From positions 7,688 to 71,687 of the forward strand of contig JAHEBH010000003.1 of assembly GCA_024642335.1 (NCBI GenBank): a stretch of DNA of 64,000 bases. Reading direction: 5' to 3'. Shown here piece by piece: positions 46,688-58,115 of this stretch (position 1 is its first letter; the number at the start of each line of letters is the position of its first letter). The notes beneath the pieces are model-generated. The model was not told where the DNA came from, did no database searches, and saw only the letters and a program-made list of their open reading frames with translations. The stretch comes from Erythrobacter sp. Its GTDB lineage: Bacteria; Pseudomonadota; Alphaproteobacteria; Sphingomonadales; Sphingomonadaceae. The position numbers were made by a program, and so were the translations under genes.

Positions 46688-46960
46688 GAATTATCCTTTC
46701 GCTGCCGGTCAGGCCATTTGCCCAGCGTCGCAAACACCCACCGCACGACCCGTCGGCGGTACATGCCTGTTTGATCGAAGCTGAGAGGGGGTGGCCTGCC
46801 TTCCTGTCTTACCGCGTCACCAGGTGAAGCGGATCGGTCGGCCAATTATATAACAGATTCGTAACAATATTACCAGTCTTGCCTAAATGTGCGGCAGCGA
46901 CCGCGAGGCTGGCAGCATCGCAGTTGGTAATTCTGCAAAAAAACTAATAGTTACAATAAC

Positions 46961-47299
46961 TTAATCACCTTCACCCGGTTCGGGTGAAAAGAATTTATCG
47001 AACTTGCCCGCCTGGCCCTTGAAGTCGTCCGCGTCAGCGGGCGGATCCTTCTTCTCGGTAATATTGGGCCATTCCGCGGAGTATTTGGTGTTCACTTCCA
47101 GCCATTGTTCGATGCCGCCTTCGGTATCGGGCAGGATCGCCTCTGCAGGGCATTCAGGTTCGCAAACGCCGCAATCGATGCATTCGCTTGGGTTGATGAC
47201 GAGCATGTTCTCGCCTTCATAAAAACAGTCGACCGGACATACTTCGACGCAATCGGTATATTTGCATTTGATGCAGGCGTCGGTGACGACGTAGGTCAT
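46961..47299 (-). CDS. fdxA: Ferredoxin (FdxA-type 7Fe)
   Basis: [54 protein letters not shown]. Confidence 0.97.
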   Translation of the reverse strand: MTYVVTDACIKCKYTDCVEVCPVDCFYEGENMLVINPSECIDCGVCEPECPAEAILPDTEGGIEQWLEVNTKYSAEWPNITEKKDPPADADDFKGQAGKFDKFFSPEPGEGD

Positions 47300-47314
47300 G
47301 TTTGCGAAATCCCT

Positions 47315-47617
47315 TCAATCCAGCGCCGCTGCGGACGGCTTTTGCACTGCTAAGGCGATTGAGCCGCCAGCGTCAAGCACCCGATAGCAGGTCTGCGATT
47401 CTGCTGCCGGACCACGCCGTTCGGGTAAAGCAAGGATTTCTATCACCAGCACAGATCGCCCCTGCGGCATGGTCAGCACGTCGCCCACGCCAATGTCGTG
47501 ATCCAGGCGGGTGATCCGGAGCCCGTTGCAGCGCATATGCGCCTCACGGATACGGGCCTGGGCAATCGACCGGCTCTTGGCGAAGCGCAGGCGCGTGAGC
47601 AGCAGATCGATCCGCAT
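47315..47617 (-). CDS. S4-domain RNA-binding protein (Hsp15/RlbA-like)
   Basis: MRIDLLLTRLRFAKSRSIAQARIREAHMRCNGLRITRLDHDIGVGDVLTMPQGRSVLVIEILALPERRGPAAES. Confidence 0.9.
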   Translation of the reverse strand: MRIDLLLTRLRFAKSRSIAQARIREAHMRCNGLRITRLDHDIGVGDVLTMPQGRSVLVIEILALPERRGPAAESQTCYRVLDAGGSIALAVQKPSAAALD

Positions 47618-47630
47618 CGATGGCGGTGGT

Positions 47631-50228
47631 CTAGCGAAGCAGGTCCGCGAGGTCGGCAAATGCGCCAGTACTGGTGGCAGGACGGTGATCGCCCTGCGGA
47701 CGACCCTTTGGACCCTGGCGCTCCTTGCTTGAATGTGCACCATTGTTGCCGCGACCCTTCCCGCCACGACCCCTGTGGGCATTGTCCTTGCGCGGAGTGT
47801 CCTTGCGAACGGCGCGCCAGCTCCACGGGCGGGGCGGGGGCGGACCGAACAAGCCCTCCGCCAGCGTGACCTCGTCCCCCCGCCGGAACCCGCCATCGCG
47901 CATAAGGCGCTGAAAATTATCCGGCTGCAGGCCCATCGATGTCGGAAGGGCGGTGTCGACGGTGAAACTGGCTCCCTGCATCTTCACGCGCTTTTCATGC
48001 GCAGCGCGGATCAGCTTTTCCGCCATATCGATGCGCACGGCCTGGGTACCCGCGCGGCGATAGCCCGCGGGCAGGCGGTCCGAACCCTCGATCACAGCCT
48101 CCATCGCCTCGCGCAGGGGACGACGATCGACGCCCAGATCGTGCAGCAATTTGCGCGCGCCGGGCTTTAGCATTGCGGGCATGAACACATCGAGCGAACC
48201 GATCAGCACGCCCAGCTGGCGCATGTAGGGGCGCTTTTCCTTGGGGATCACGGCAAGCCCGGCCTCTTCGCGCTGTACAGTCCCCTTGCGCTCGACCAGG
48301 GTGAGCAGCAATGCGCGCACCTCGCTGCCTGCCTCGGGATCCTGCGCAGCCACTTCAATTGCCCGCAAAGGTGCAAGCGGCGCCAGCTGGCCTTCGAGCC
48401 AATGTTCCAAAGCTTCCTGCAGGCGCGCACGATGCGCGGGATCAAGCGCGGCGAGCTGCTTCTCCAGAACAACGCGGAAGCGTGTAGGAGAATTGGCGGA
48501 TTCGAGCTGCGCCACGGGCTTGTCACCCTGCATGATCGCACCGCGACTGATCTGCAGATCGCCAAGTTCCTGCCCGATCAGCGCCTGCGCCTTCTGCGCC
48601 AACAGTTGCGGCATGTGCTTTTCGGCGGCGGCAAGCAGCAGCTTGCGTTCCTCGCTATCCGCCTCGCCATCGACGACGAAGCGAAACCCGTCGAGATGGC
48701 CGATCACATGGTCCTCGACCTTCACCTGACCATCCTCGGCCAATTCCACTCGCAGCAAGGCAGCATCCTTTCTCATGCTTTTCATCAGTACAGCAGTCCG
48801 GCGATTGACAAAACGTTCTGTCAGCCGCTGGTGCAGCGCGTCCGAGAGTTTCGCTTCAGCCGCGCGCGCCCGGGCAGCCATTTCGTCGCGCGCCAGCACC
48901 CAGTCGGGGCGCTGGCAAATATAGGCCCAGCTTCTTATCGCGGCGAGCTTTCCTTGCAAGACATCGATATCTCCGCGCGTTTCGCCAAGCTCCGCTATAC
49001 GCGCTGCCACAAAGTCCGCACCCAGATGGCCCTTGTGCAGATCGCGCCACAGCCGCGTCACGAAACGGGCATGCATATCCGGCCCCTGTTGACGAAAATC
49101 GGGCAATTGGCAGGCTTCCCACAGGCGCTTGACCATATGGGGTGTCGTGACGTCATGGGCGATCTGGCTGTTTTCTGCCAGACGTTTTAGCACAGCCAAA
49201 TCAATGGCTTCGGGAGCCAGGTTGAGTTGCGGCAGCTCGGGTTTGCGTTCCAGATCGGCAATCAGCGTGTCGATGGAGGTGTAGCGCGGCTGCGCCTCGC
49301 GCCAATAGAGCCTGGTCAGTGGGGCGAAGCGGTGTTGCTCGATCGCATAGACCTCGTCCTCCGAAAATTCGATATCGCGTCCGCGCTGTCCGGAAAGCGT
49401 GCCGAAAGTGCCGTCCTGCTGGTGCCGCCCTGCGCGCCCGGCGATCTGCGCCATTTCCGCAGGATCGAGCCGCCGTTGCCGCACACCGTCGAACTTGGTG
49501 AGCGAGGCGAAGGCCACATGACTGACATCGAGGTTGAGCCCCATGCCGATGGCATCGGTGGCGACGATGTAATCCACCTCGCCCGACTGGAACAGATCGA
49601 CCTGCCGGTTGCGCGTATGCGGGCTCAGCGCGCCCATCACCACTGCTGCGCCCCCGCGGAAACGGCGCAGCAGTTCGGCCATCTGGTAGACTTCCTCGAC
49701 CGAGAAGCAGACCACCGCACTGCGCGGAGGCAGGCGCGACAGCTTGCAGGAACCGGCATGGCTGAGCGTGGAGAAGCGCGGACGGTCCTCAATCGTGGCT
49801 CCCGGAACCAGCGCCCTTACTATGGGCTCGAGCGTCGCCGAACCCAGCAGCATGGTCTCTTCCCGCCCCCGCGCGTGGAGCAGCCGGTCGGTGAAGATAT
49901 GCCCGCGCTCGCGATCGGCGGAAAGCTGTGCTTCGTCGAGCGCGACGAAGGCGCGATTGCCGCCATCTCGGGGCATCGCTTCGGCGGTGCACAGGAGGTA
50001 GCGCGCAGCCGGCGGCTCGATCCGCTCCTCGCCGGTAATGAGCGCGACCTGGTTCTCGCCCTTGACCCTGCAGACCTTGTCATAGACCTCGCGCGCCAGC
50101 AGCCGCAGCGGGAAGCCTATGGCTCCGCTGGAATGGCCGCACATGCGCTCGATCGCCAGATGGGTCTTGCCGGTATTGGTCGGCCCCAGGATCGCGCGAA
50201 TTCGGCTGTCGGATGCAGGCTTGTGCAT
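47631..50228 (-). CDS. Suv3-like superfamily 2 RNA helicase
   Basis: RAILGPTNTGKTHLAIERM; VALDEAQLSADRERGHIFTDRLLHARG; VEEVYQMAELLRRFRGGAAVVMGALSPHTRNRQVDLFQSGEVDYIVATDAIGMGLNLDVSHVAF; QIAGRAGRHQ. Confidence 0.93.
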   Translation of the reverse strand: MHKPASDSRIRAILGPTNTGKTHLAIERMCGHSSGAIGFPLRLLAREVYDKVCRVKGENQVALITGEERIEPPAARYLLCTAEAMPRDGGNRAFVALDEAQLSADRERGHIFTDRLLHARGREETMLLGSATLEPIVRALVPGATIEDRPRFSTLSHAGSCKLSRLPPRSAVVCFSVEEVYQMAELLRRFRGGAAVVMGALSPHTRNRQVDLFQSGEVDYIVATDAIGMGLNLDVSHVAFASLTKFDGVRQRRLDPAEMAQIAGRAGRHQQDGTFGTLSGQRGRDIEFSEDEVYAIEQHRFAPLTRLYWREAQPRYTSIDTLIADLERKPELPQLNLAPEAIDLAVLKRLAENSQIAHDVTTPHMVKRLWEACQLPDFRQQGPDMHARFVTRLWRDLHKGHLGADFVAARIAELGETRGDIDVLQGKLAAIRSWAYICQRPDWVLARDEMAARARAAEAKLSDALHQRLTERFVNRRTAVLMKSMRKDAALLRVELAEDGQVKVEDHVIGHLDGFRFVVDGEADSEERKLLLAAAEKHMPQLLAQKAQALIGQELGDLQISRGAIMQGDKPVAQLESANSPTRFRVVLEKQLAALDPAHRARLQEALEHWLEGQLAPLAPLRAIEVAAQDPEAGSEVRALLLTLVERKGTVQREEAGLAVIPKEKRPYMRQLGVLIGSLDVFMPAMLKPGARKLLHDLGVDRRPLREAMEAVIEGSDRLPAGYRRAGTQAVRIDMAEKLIRAAHEKRVKMQGASFTVDTALPTSMGLQPDNFQRLMRDGGFRRGDEVTLAEGLFGPPPPRPWSWRAVRKDTPRKDNAHRGRGGKGRGNNGAHSSKERQGPKGRPQGDHRPATSTGAFADLADLLR

Positions 50229-50340
50229 GGCGATTCATTATGTGGAGGCACCGGAGATTGCGCGCAACCGCCTGACCACAGGCTGTTGTCATGGTCCTTG
50301 TGCATAAGTCCGGACTCGGTTCGGCGCTTGGGGGACTCAT

Positions 50341-52086
50341 TTGGTCGCTGTTAAGGCGGAATTTACTTTATGCGCGCAGTGCAGAAGGCCAGAAACCGGC
50401 CCCGAAGGGGCCATCGCGGGTATCGCGTGGCGGGAAAGGCGTAAAGGCGCAGCCGCAAGGAGGGCGCGTTTGTTCATTGATCGCGACAACCAGGGAGACG
50501 ACGCGCCGGAAAACGGCGCCTTCCCGCATGCACAAATGTCGCTGTCGCAAATGCACCCGGGCGGCAAGTCCGAACATTCGCACCGCCAGCGGCGCGTGAC
50601 CGGGTTCGCCGAACGCTATCACGAGTGGCGCGAGCATGCCTCGTTGAAGCTTGCCGGGGTCGATCTCGCGCCGGACCTGGCGCTCGACATCGGGTCCAAG
50701 CGCTGGCTGCGCGGCGTTGCCACGCTGGTCGGGCTTTCCGCCATTGCGCTGGCGGGATGGCCAGGCTTCTCCGACGTCGAGGCAGCCCCTGCCATGTCGA
50801 TCGACGAGGAAGTGCGTGACGAATTTCGCAGCCAGATGATCATGCCGCTGGCCTATGGCGCCGATAGCGGCCGCCACATGGGCGCGACGCAGGCGGTGAT
50901 TCCGCTGACAAGCGCGCCCGAACGCCCCAGCATCGATCTTGTCGCAACGCTTGCGCAGGGTGACGGGTTTGACCGTATGCTGCGCCGCGCAGGCGTGAGT
51001 GAGGCGGAAGCCACACAGATCGCGGGAATGGTGGGCAATGCCATCCCGCTGGCCGATATCAAATCGGGCACGCAGGTCGATATCACGCTCGGCCGCAGGC
51101 TCGCCGCCGGGCAGCCGCGCCCGCTCGATGCCCTGTCCTTGCGCGCACGTTTCGACCTGCAATTGGCGGTCGAGCGGCGCGCCGGGCAACTGGTGCTCGA
51201 TCCGCGGCCGATCAAGGTCGATGCCACGCCCTTGCGCGTTCGCGGCACTGTGGGGGGCAGCCTCTACCGTTCCGCCCGATCCGCCGGTGCGCCCGCGCGT
51301 TCGGTGCAACAATTCCTGCGCGTGATCGGCAACGAGCTCGACCTCAACCGCGAAATCGGCACGCAGGACGAATTCGATATCATCGTCGACTACAAGCGCG
51401 CGGCAACGGGCGATATCGAGGTGGGCGAGCTGCTTTACGCCGCCATTCTGCGCAATGGCGAACCGCGCCGCCGGCTGATGCGCTGGGGCACTGATGGCCA
51501 CTATTATGAAGCATCGGGCGATGGCGTGCAGCGCGACGGGCTGATGGCTCCTGTGCCGGGGCGCGTTACCTCGACCTATGGCATGCGCCGCCATCCGATC
51601 CTGGGCTATCGCCGCATGCACAGCGGCCTCGATTTCCGCGCGGGCCATGGCACCCCGATCTACGCAGCAACCGACGGACGGGTGGAATTTGCCGGACGCA
51701 ATGGCGGCTATGGCAATTTTGTGCGCCTGCGCCACCAGGACAATCTGGGCACGGGCTATGCACATATGAGCCGCATCGCCGTGAGCAGGGGCCAGCAGGT
51801 CAGGCAAGGCCAGGTTATCGGCTATGTCGGCTCGACCGGCCTCTCCACCGGACCGCACCTGCATTATGAGATGTATCGCGGCGGCCAGACGATCGATCCC
51901 GCCAGCGTTCGCTTTGTGACGCGCGAAAAGCTGCAAGGGCGCGAACTGGCTGATTTCCGCTCGCAGATTGCCGTTCTCGAAAGGGTCGAGGCTGGCGCCG
52001 CCCTCGCGTCGCTGCTGCCTGACGATGCCGGGGAAGAGCCCGTGCGCGAGATCGACCGGCTCGAGAACCGCCAGCAGGTGCGCTGA
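50341..52086 (+). CDS. M23-family metallopeptidase (peptidoglycan endopeptidase); start uncertain
   Basis: MRRHPILGYRRMHSGLDFRAGHGTPIYAATDGRVEFAGRNGGYGNFVRLRHQDNLGTGYAHMSRIAVSRGQQVRQGQVIGYVGSTGLSTGPHLHYEMYRGG. Confidence 0.93.
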   Translation: MVAVKAEFTLCAQCRRPETGPEGAIAGIAWRERRKGAAARRARLFIDRDNQGDDAPENGAFPHAQMSLSQMHPGGKSEHSHRQRRVTGFAERYHEWREHASLKLAGVDLAPDLALDIGSKRWLRGVATLVGLSAIALAGWPGFSDVEAAPAMSIDEEVRDEFRSQMIMPLAYGADSGRHMGATQAVIPLTSAPERPSIDLVATLAQGDGFDRMLRRAGVSEAEATQIAGMVGNAIPLADIKSGTQVDITLGRRLAAGQPRPLDALSLRARFDLQLAVERRAGQLVLDPRPIKVDATPLRVRGTVGGSLYRSARSAGAPARSVQQFLRVIGNELDLNREIGTQDEFDIIVDYKRAATGDIEVGELLYAAILRNGEPRRRLMRWGTDGHYYEASGDGVQRDGLMAPVPGRVTSTYGMRRHPILGYRRMHSGLDFRAGHGTPIYAATDGRVEFAGRNGGYGNFVRLRHQDNLGTGYAHMSRIAVSRGQQVRQGQVIGYVGSTGLSTGPHLHYEMYRGGQTIDPASVRFVTREKLQGRELADFRSQIAVLERVEAGAALASLLPDDAGEEPVREIDRLENRQQVR

Positions 52087-52099
52087 AGCTGGTCCGTAA

Positions 52100-53686
<1,587 letters not shown>

Positions 53687-53690
<4 letters not shown>

Positions 53691-55894
53691 ACGCGGCTTC
53701 ATCGGACCGCCGCTGGCTCTTCACCATTGCCATATTGACCGGCAGTTTCCTGCTGTTCCTGGTGCAGCCGATGGTGGCGCGCATGGCCCTGCCGCAACTG
53801 GGCGGTGCGCCCAATGTCTGGAACAGCGCCATGCTGGTCTATCAGGCGCTGCTGCTGGCCGGATATGCCTATGCCCATGCAATCGGCCGCTTTCCCGTGG
53901 CACGGCAAGTGGCGATTCACATCGCCGTGCTGCTGCTGGCCGCTTTCTCTCTGCCCATCGCGCTTGCCGATATCGCCGCACCCGCGCCGGGGATGGAGGC
54001 GGTCTGGGTTCCCTGGCTTTTCCTGCTGACCGTTGGCCCCGCATTTTTTGCCGTTTCCGCGCAGGCCCCGTTGATCCAGCGCTGGTATGCCGCGCATCCC
54101 GGGGCGGGAAATCCCTATCCGCTCTATGCCGCGTCGAACCTCGGCAGTTTCGCCGGACTGCTGACCTATCCGTTGCTGCTTGAGCCGAGCCTGCCCACCA
54201 GCATGCAAAGTGCAATGTGGGCGGCGGGCTATGCCCTGCTGGTTGTGCTGGTTGTGGCGGCGGCGCTGTCCCGCTTCACCACTGCATCGGCAAGTGTCGA
54301 TGCCAGCGCGCAAGAGGAGGCCGCAGAGCCACTTGGCTGGCGGCGCATCGCCATGTGGCTGGCGTTCTCCGCCATTCCCTCGGGGCTGATGCTCTCGACC
54401 ACCACCTATCTCACCACCGATATCATGGCGATGCCGCTGCTCTGGGTGATCCCGCTCGGCATCTACCTGCTCAGCTTTTCGGTCGCTTTCTCGGACAAGG
54501 GGCGCGTTGCGGCACTCATCGTGATGATCGCGCCGGTGATACTGCTGGTCGATGGGGCGGTGGCGATGTTCACGGCGGGCAGGGCGGATTTCGTCGCCGC
54601 CGTCGCCTCGCTCGTGCTGATGTTCGTGATCGCGGTGGCGTTGCATGCGCGGCTCTATGCAGACAGGCCTGCGGCCTCACGCTTGACGCAGTTCTACCTC
54701 GTCATGTCGGCGGGCGGCGTTCTGGGCGGTCTGTTCGCTGCGCTGCTGGCCCCGGTGCTGTTCGACTGGACCTGGGAGCATCCGATCCTGATTCTGGCGG
54801 CTGCCGCGCTGGTTCCGCTCGACCATTGGAAACCGTGGCTGGGTCGCCTGATCCCCGATGCGCGCACACAGCGCATGGCGCTTGCTGTGGTTCTGACGCT
54901 GGTCTTTGTCGGCGGCAGCTGGATCCAGAAGCTCGGCGTCGAGACCGGCTGGATGGGCCTGGCAGAGCTATTCGCCTTTGCCCTGATCGTTGCGCTGTCG
55001 ATCATGCTCGCTGCCAAGCGTTGGTCCTTTGTCCTCGCCATGGCAGCGGTCCTGCTGGCCTTCGGCGGAGTTCGGCAGATCAGCACCAGCTTTACCGGCG
55101 ATCGGGCGCGCAGCTATTTCGGCATCTATTCGGCTGGACCCAACGAGGCGGGCGACATGGTGCTGCTGCACGGAACCACGGTGCACGGGCTGCAGCTCAG
55201 CGAAGCAGGCAGGCGGCAGGAGCCGACCAGCTATTACGTTCCGCCATCGGGCATCGGCATCGCCATGGCCAAGGCACCCGAATTGTTCGGCCCCGAGGCG
55301 CGGATCGGCATTGTCGGGCTGGGTGTGGGCACGCTCGCCTGTTACCGGCAGGAAGGGCAGGACTGGACCTTCTTCGAGATCGATCCGCTGGTCTATGACT
55401 TCTCGCAGCGCGGCGTCTTCAGCTTCATGGATGACTGCGCCGGCGATGCGCCCGTTCTGTTCGGCGATGCGCGGCTGGAACTGGAGGAAATGCCCGGAGA
55501 TTCATTCGATCTTCTGGCGATCGATGCCTTTTCTTCCGATGCCATCCCGCAGCATCTGCTGACGCGCGAGGCGCTGGAAATCTATTTCAACGTCCTGGCC
55601 GATGACGGTGTGGCGATGATCCATATCTCCAACCGCTTCGTCGACCTGCGCCCCGTGCTGGCGCGGCTGGCCCGGGATAAGGGCTATGCCGCTGCGCGCC
55701 GCCAGTTCGTGCCGGAGAGCGATTATACCGCCGCCACGCCTTCGATCTGGGTTGCGCTCAGCCGCGATCCGGCACAGATTGAGGCGCTGACAGCGGGGAG
55801 CGAATGGCGCGATCTGGGCGAACCCAAAGGCGGCACCTGGACCGATGAATATGCCTCCATCCTGCCACATCTGATCTGGGCGAATTTCCTGTGA
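53687..55894 (+). CDS. Fused multi-TM / spermidine synthase-like methyltransferase-fold protein
   Basis: About 12-13 hydrophobic segments, then IGIVGLGVGTLACYRQEGQDWTFFEIDPLVYDFSQRGVFSFMDDCAGDAPVLFGDARLELEEMPGDSFDLLAIDAFSSDAIPQHLLTREALEIYF. Confidence 0.88.
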
Positions 55895-56475
55895 ACGATC
55901 CCCGTTTTCCCGGCGCGACGATCTTGCCCTTCGGGGGCAAATATCCGCAGATCCACGAGAGCGCCTTCGTCGCGCCTGGTGCCTGCATCATCGGCGATGT
56001 CACGATCCATGCCGAGGCGAGCATCTGGTACAATTGCGTGCTGCGCGGCGATATCCACCGGATCGAAGTCGGCGCGCGCAGCAATGTGCAGGATGGCAGC
56101 GTCTTCCACGTTGAGGGCCCGCGTCCTGATACGGATGGCTTGCCCACGATCATCGGTGAAGACTGCGTGATCGGCCATATGGCGCTGGTCCACGGCGCTG
56201 TGGTTGAAGACCGCGGCTTTGTGGGCATGGGCGCCATCGCGATGGACGACAGCCGTATCGGCGAAGGCGGAATGCTGGCGGCGGGCGCATTGCTCAGCCC
56301 GGGCAAGGCGATACCGGCAGGTGAGATCTGGGTCGGCCGTCCGGCGAAATTCTTCCGCAAGCAGGATGCGGCGCAGATCGAGAAGGTCCGCTTCCAGAGC
56401 GAGCGCTATTGCCGTCTCGCGGAACGGCATCTGGCGCAGTTGCGCGGGCAAAGTGATGGCGCGCCCCAAGGCTGA
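55891..56475 (+). CDS. Gamma-class carbonic anhydrase-like hexapeptide-repeat protein
   Basis: AFVAPGACIIGDVTIHAEASIWYNCVLRGDIHRIEVGARSNVQDGSVFHVE; CVIGHMALVHGAVVEDRGFVGMGAIAMDDSRIGEGGMLAAGAL. Confidence 0.94.
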   Translation: MNDPRFPGATILPFGGKYPQIHESAFVAPGACIIGDVTIHAEASIWYNCVLRGDIHRIEVGARSNVQDGSVFHVEGPRPDTDGLPTIIGEDCVIGHMALVHGAVVEDRGFVGMGAIAMDDSRIGEGGMLAAGALLSPGKAIPAGEIWVGRPAKFFRKQDAAQIEKVRFQSERYCRLAERHLAQLRGQSDGAPQG

Positions 56476-56734
56476 CCTCCCGCCTGCCGATGCCATCCGC
56501 GCCTGTGCCGATGGCGAAGGGCGGCTGGCCCTGCACGTGACGCCCGGTGCCAGGGTGGAAGGAATCACGGTAGTTTCGGGCAAAGTCACGGTAAAGGTCC
56601 GCGCCAAGCCGCAGGATGGCGCTGCCAATGATGCGGTGCTGGCGCTGCTCGCGAGGGCGCTCGGCACCGCGCCGTCGCGCCTAACCTTGCTGCGCGGCGC
56701 GACATCGCGCGAGAAGCTGGTTCAGCTCGACTGA
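56456..56734 (+). CDS. DUF167/YggU-family protein
   Basis: LALHVTPGARVEGITVVSGKVTVKVRAKPQDGAANDAVLALLARALGTAPSRLTLLRGATSREKLVQLD. Confidence 0.88.
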   Translation: MARPKADLPPADAIRACADGEGRLALHVTPGARVEGITVVSGKVTVKVRAKPQDGAANDAVLALLARALGTAPSRLTLLRGATSREKLVQLD

Positions 56735-56736
56735 AG

Positions 56737-57999
56737 TCAACGCTCGGGCTCGTCCCACTCGGGCGGCTTGCGGGTCCCTTCGCGAAGTCGCAATGCCAGG
56801 CCGAACGCGACACCTACGCCGATGGCGACGGTCAGGTCGGCCACTACGGTCAGCACCAGCGTGACGATCAGCAGGGCGCGTTCTTCCGGCGAAGCCTGCC
56901 AGTAATGCTTCCACTTGTGCGGTTCGGTCATGTTCCACGCGGTCAGCAGCAGCAAGGCGGCGAGTGCGGGCATGGCCATATATCCCGCAAGCGGTCCGGC
57001 GAGCAGCAGGACGACCAGAATGACCACTGCATGGACGATACCCGCTACCGGAGTTCGCCCGCCAGCTCTGACGTTGGTGGCGGTGCGCGCGATGGCGCCG
57101 GTTGCGGGAAGCCCGCCGAACAGGGCCGAGCCGATATTGGCCCAGCCCTGCGCCATGACCTCGGCATTGGGGCGGTGCTTGCCCCCCACCATGCTGTCCG
57201 CCACCATGGCCGAAAGCAGCGATTCGATGGCCGCAAGGAAAGCAATGACAAAGGCGCTGGGCAGCAGTTCGGTGATGCGTTCCAGCGTGATCTTTGGAAG
57301 CTCCGGTGTCGGCAATCCGCGAGGAAGCTCGCCATAACGCGAAGCGATGCTGTCAGCGTCCAGCCCGAACAGGGCAGCGCCCGCAGATACCAGCGCCACC
57401 GCTATGATCGGCCCGGGCACGCGAGCTGACAGTTTGCGCAGAAGCACGATCGACACGAGCGCAGCGACACCCAGACCCATGGCGACTGGATTGAAGGAGT
57501 CGTGCGCGGCCCATAGCGCGGCGATCTTTTCGACAAAATCCGCCGGGACATTGGCGACCTCGAGGCCGAAGAAATCCTTCAGCTGGCTGGCACCGATGAT
57601 CACGCCGATGCCGATGGTGAAGCCATGGACCACCGATTGCGGCACATAAGCGACAAGGTTGCCGGCGCGCAGGAAGCCAGCCACTACCAGCATCATGCCT
57701 GCCATCAGCGTGGCCAGCACGAGGCCGTCATATCCGAATTCAACGATGATCGAATAGACGACCACGATGAAGGCCCCGGTCGGCCCGCCAATCTGGACCT
57801 TGCTGCCTCCCAGCGCCGAGATCAGCAGTCCGCCAACTATCGCCGTGATCAGGCCGACGGCAGGCGGTGCTCCCGAGGCGATGGCGATGGCAATGCTGAG
57901 CGGGATCGCGACCATGGCGACAGTCACGCCTGCGAGAGCATCCGCAGTGAATTGCGGAAACGAATAATCCTGCAGTGCGGTCAGCAATTTGGGTTTCAT
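56737..57999 (-). CDS. SulP-family anion transporter
   Basis: FTADALAGVTVAMVAIPLSIAIAIASGAPPAVGLITAIVGGLLISALGGSKVQIGGPTGAFIVVVYSI; GGLPATGAIARTATNVRAGGRTPVAGIVHAVVILVVLL. Confidence 0.95.
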   Translation of the reverse strand: MKPKLLTALQDYSFPQFTADALAGVTVAMVAIPLSIAIAIASGAPPAVGLITAIVGGLLISALGGSKVQIGGPTGAFIVVVYSIIVEFGYDGLVLATLMAGMMLVVAGFLRAGNLVAYVPQSVVHGFTIGIGVIIGASQLKDFFGLEVANVPADFVEKIAALWAAHDSFNPVAMGLGVAALVSIVLLRKLSARVPGPIIAVALVSAGAALFGLDADSIASRYGELPRGLPTPELPKITLERITELLPSAFVIAFLAAIESLLSAMVADSMVGGKHRPNAEVMAQGWANIGSALFGGLPATGAIARTATNVRAGGRTPVAGIVHAVVILVVLLLAGPLAGYMAMPALAALLLLTAWNMTEPHKWKHYWQASPEERALLIVTLVLTVVADLTVAIGVGVAFGLALRLREGTRKPPEWDEPER

Positions 58000-58115
58000 T
58001 GCGTGACGCTCAGGTCCTGATTGCTTGTGCCGGAAGCGATTCTTGCAGGTTTGGGAAAATTCGAACGAACCTCCCGGGAATTGGCGCCCCTCCCTGTTGA
58101 CGGGAGGGGCCTGGC

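Noticed and set aside
50368-51936. 522-aa minus-strand ORF opposite the M23 peptidase
   Set aside because: Antisense shadow with unnatural composition; the plus-strand protein has clear M23 motifs.
58086-58110. GCCCCTCCC-TGTTGAC-GGGAGGGGC hairpin downstream of clpA
   Set aside because: Perfect 9-bp stem but no U-tract; insufficient to call a terminator.
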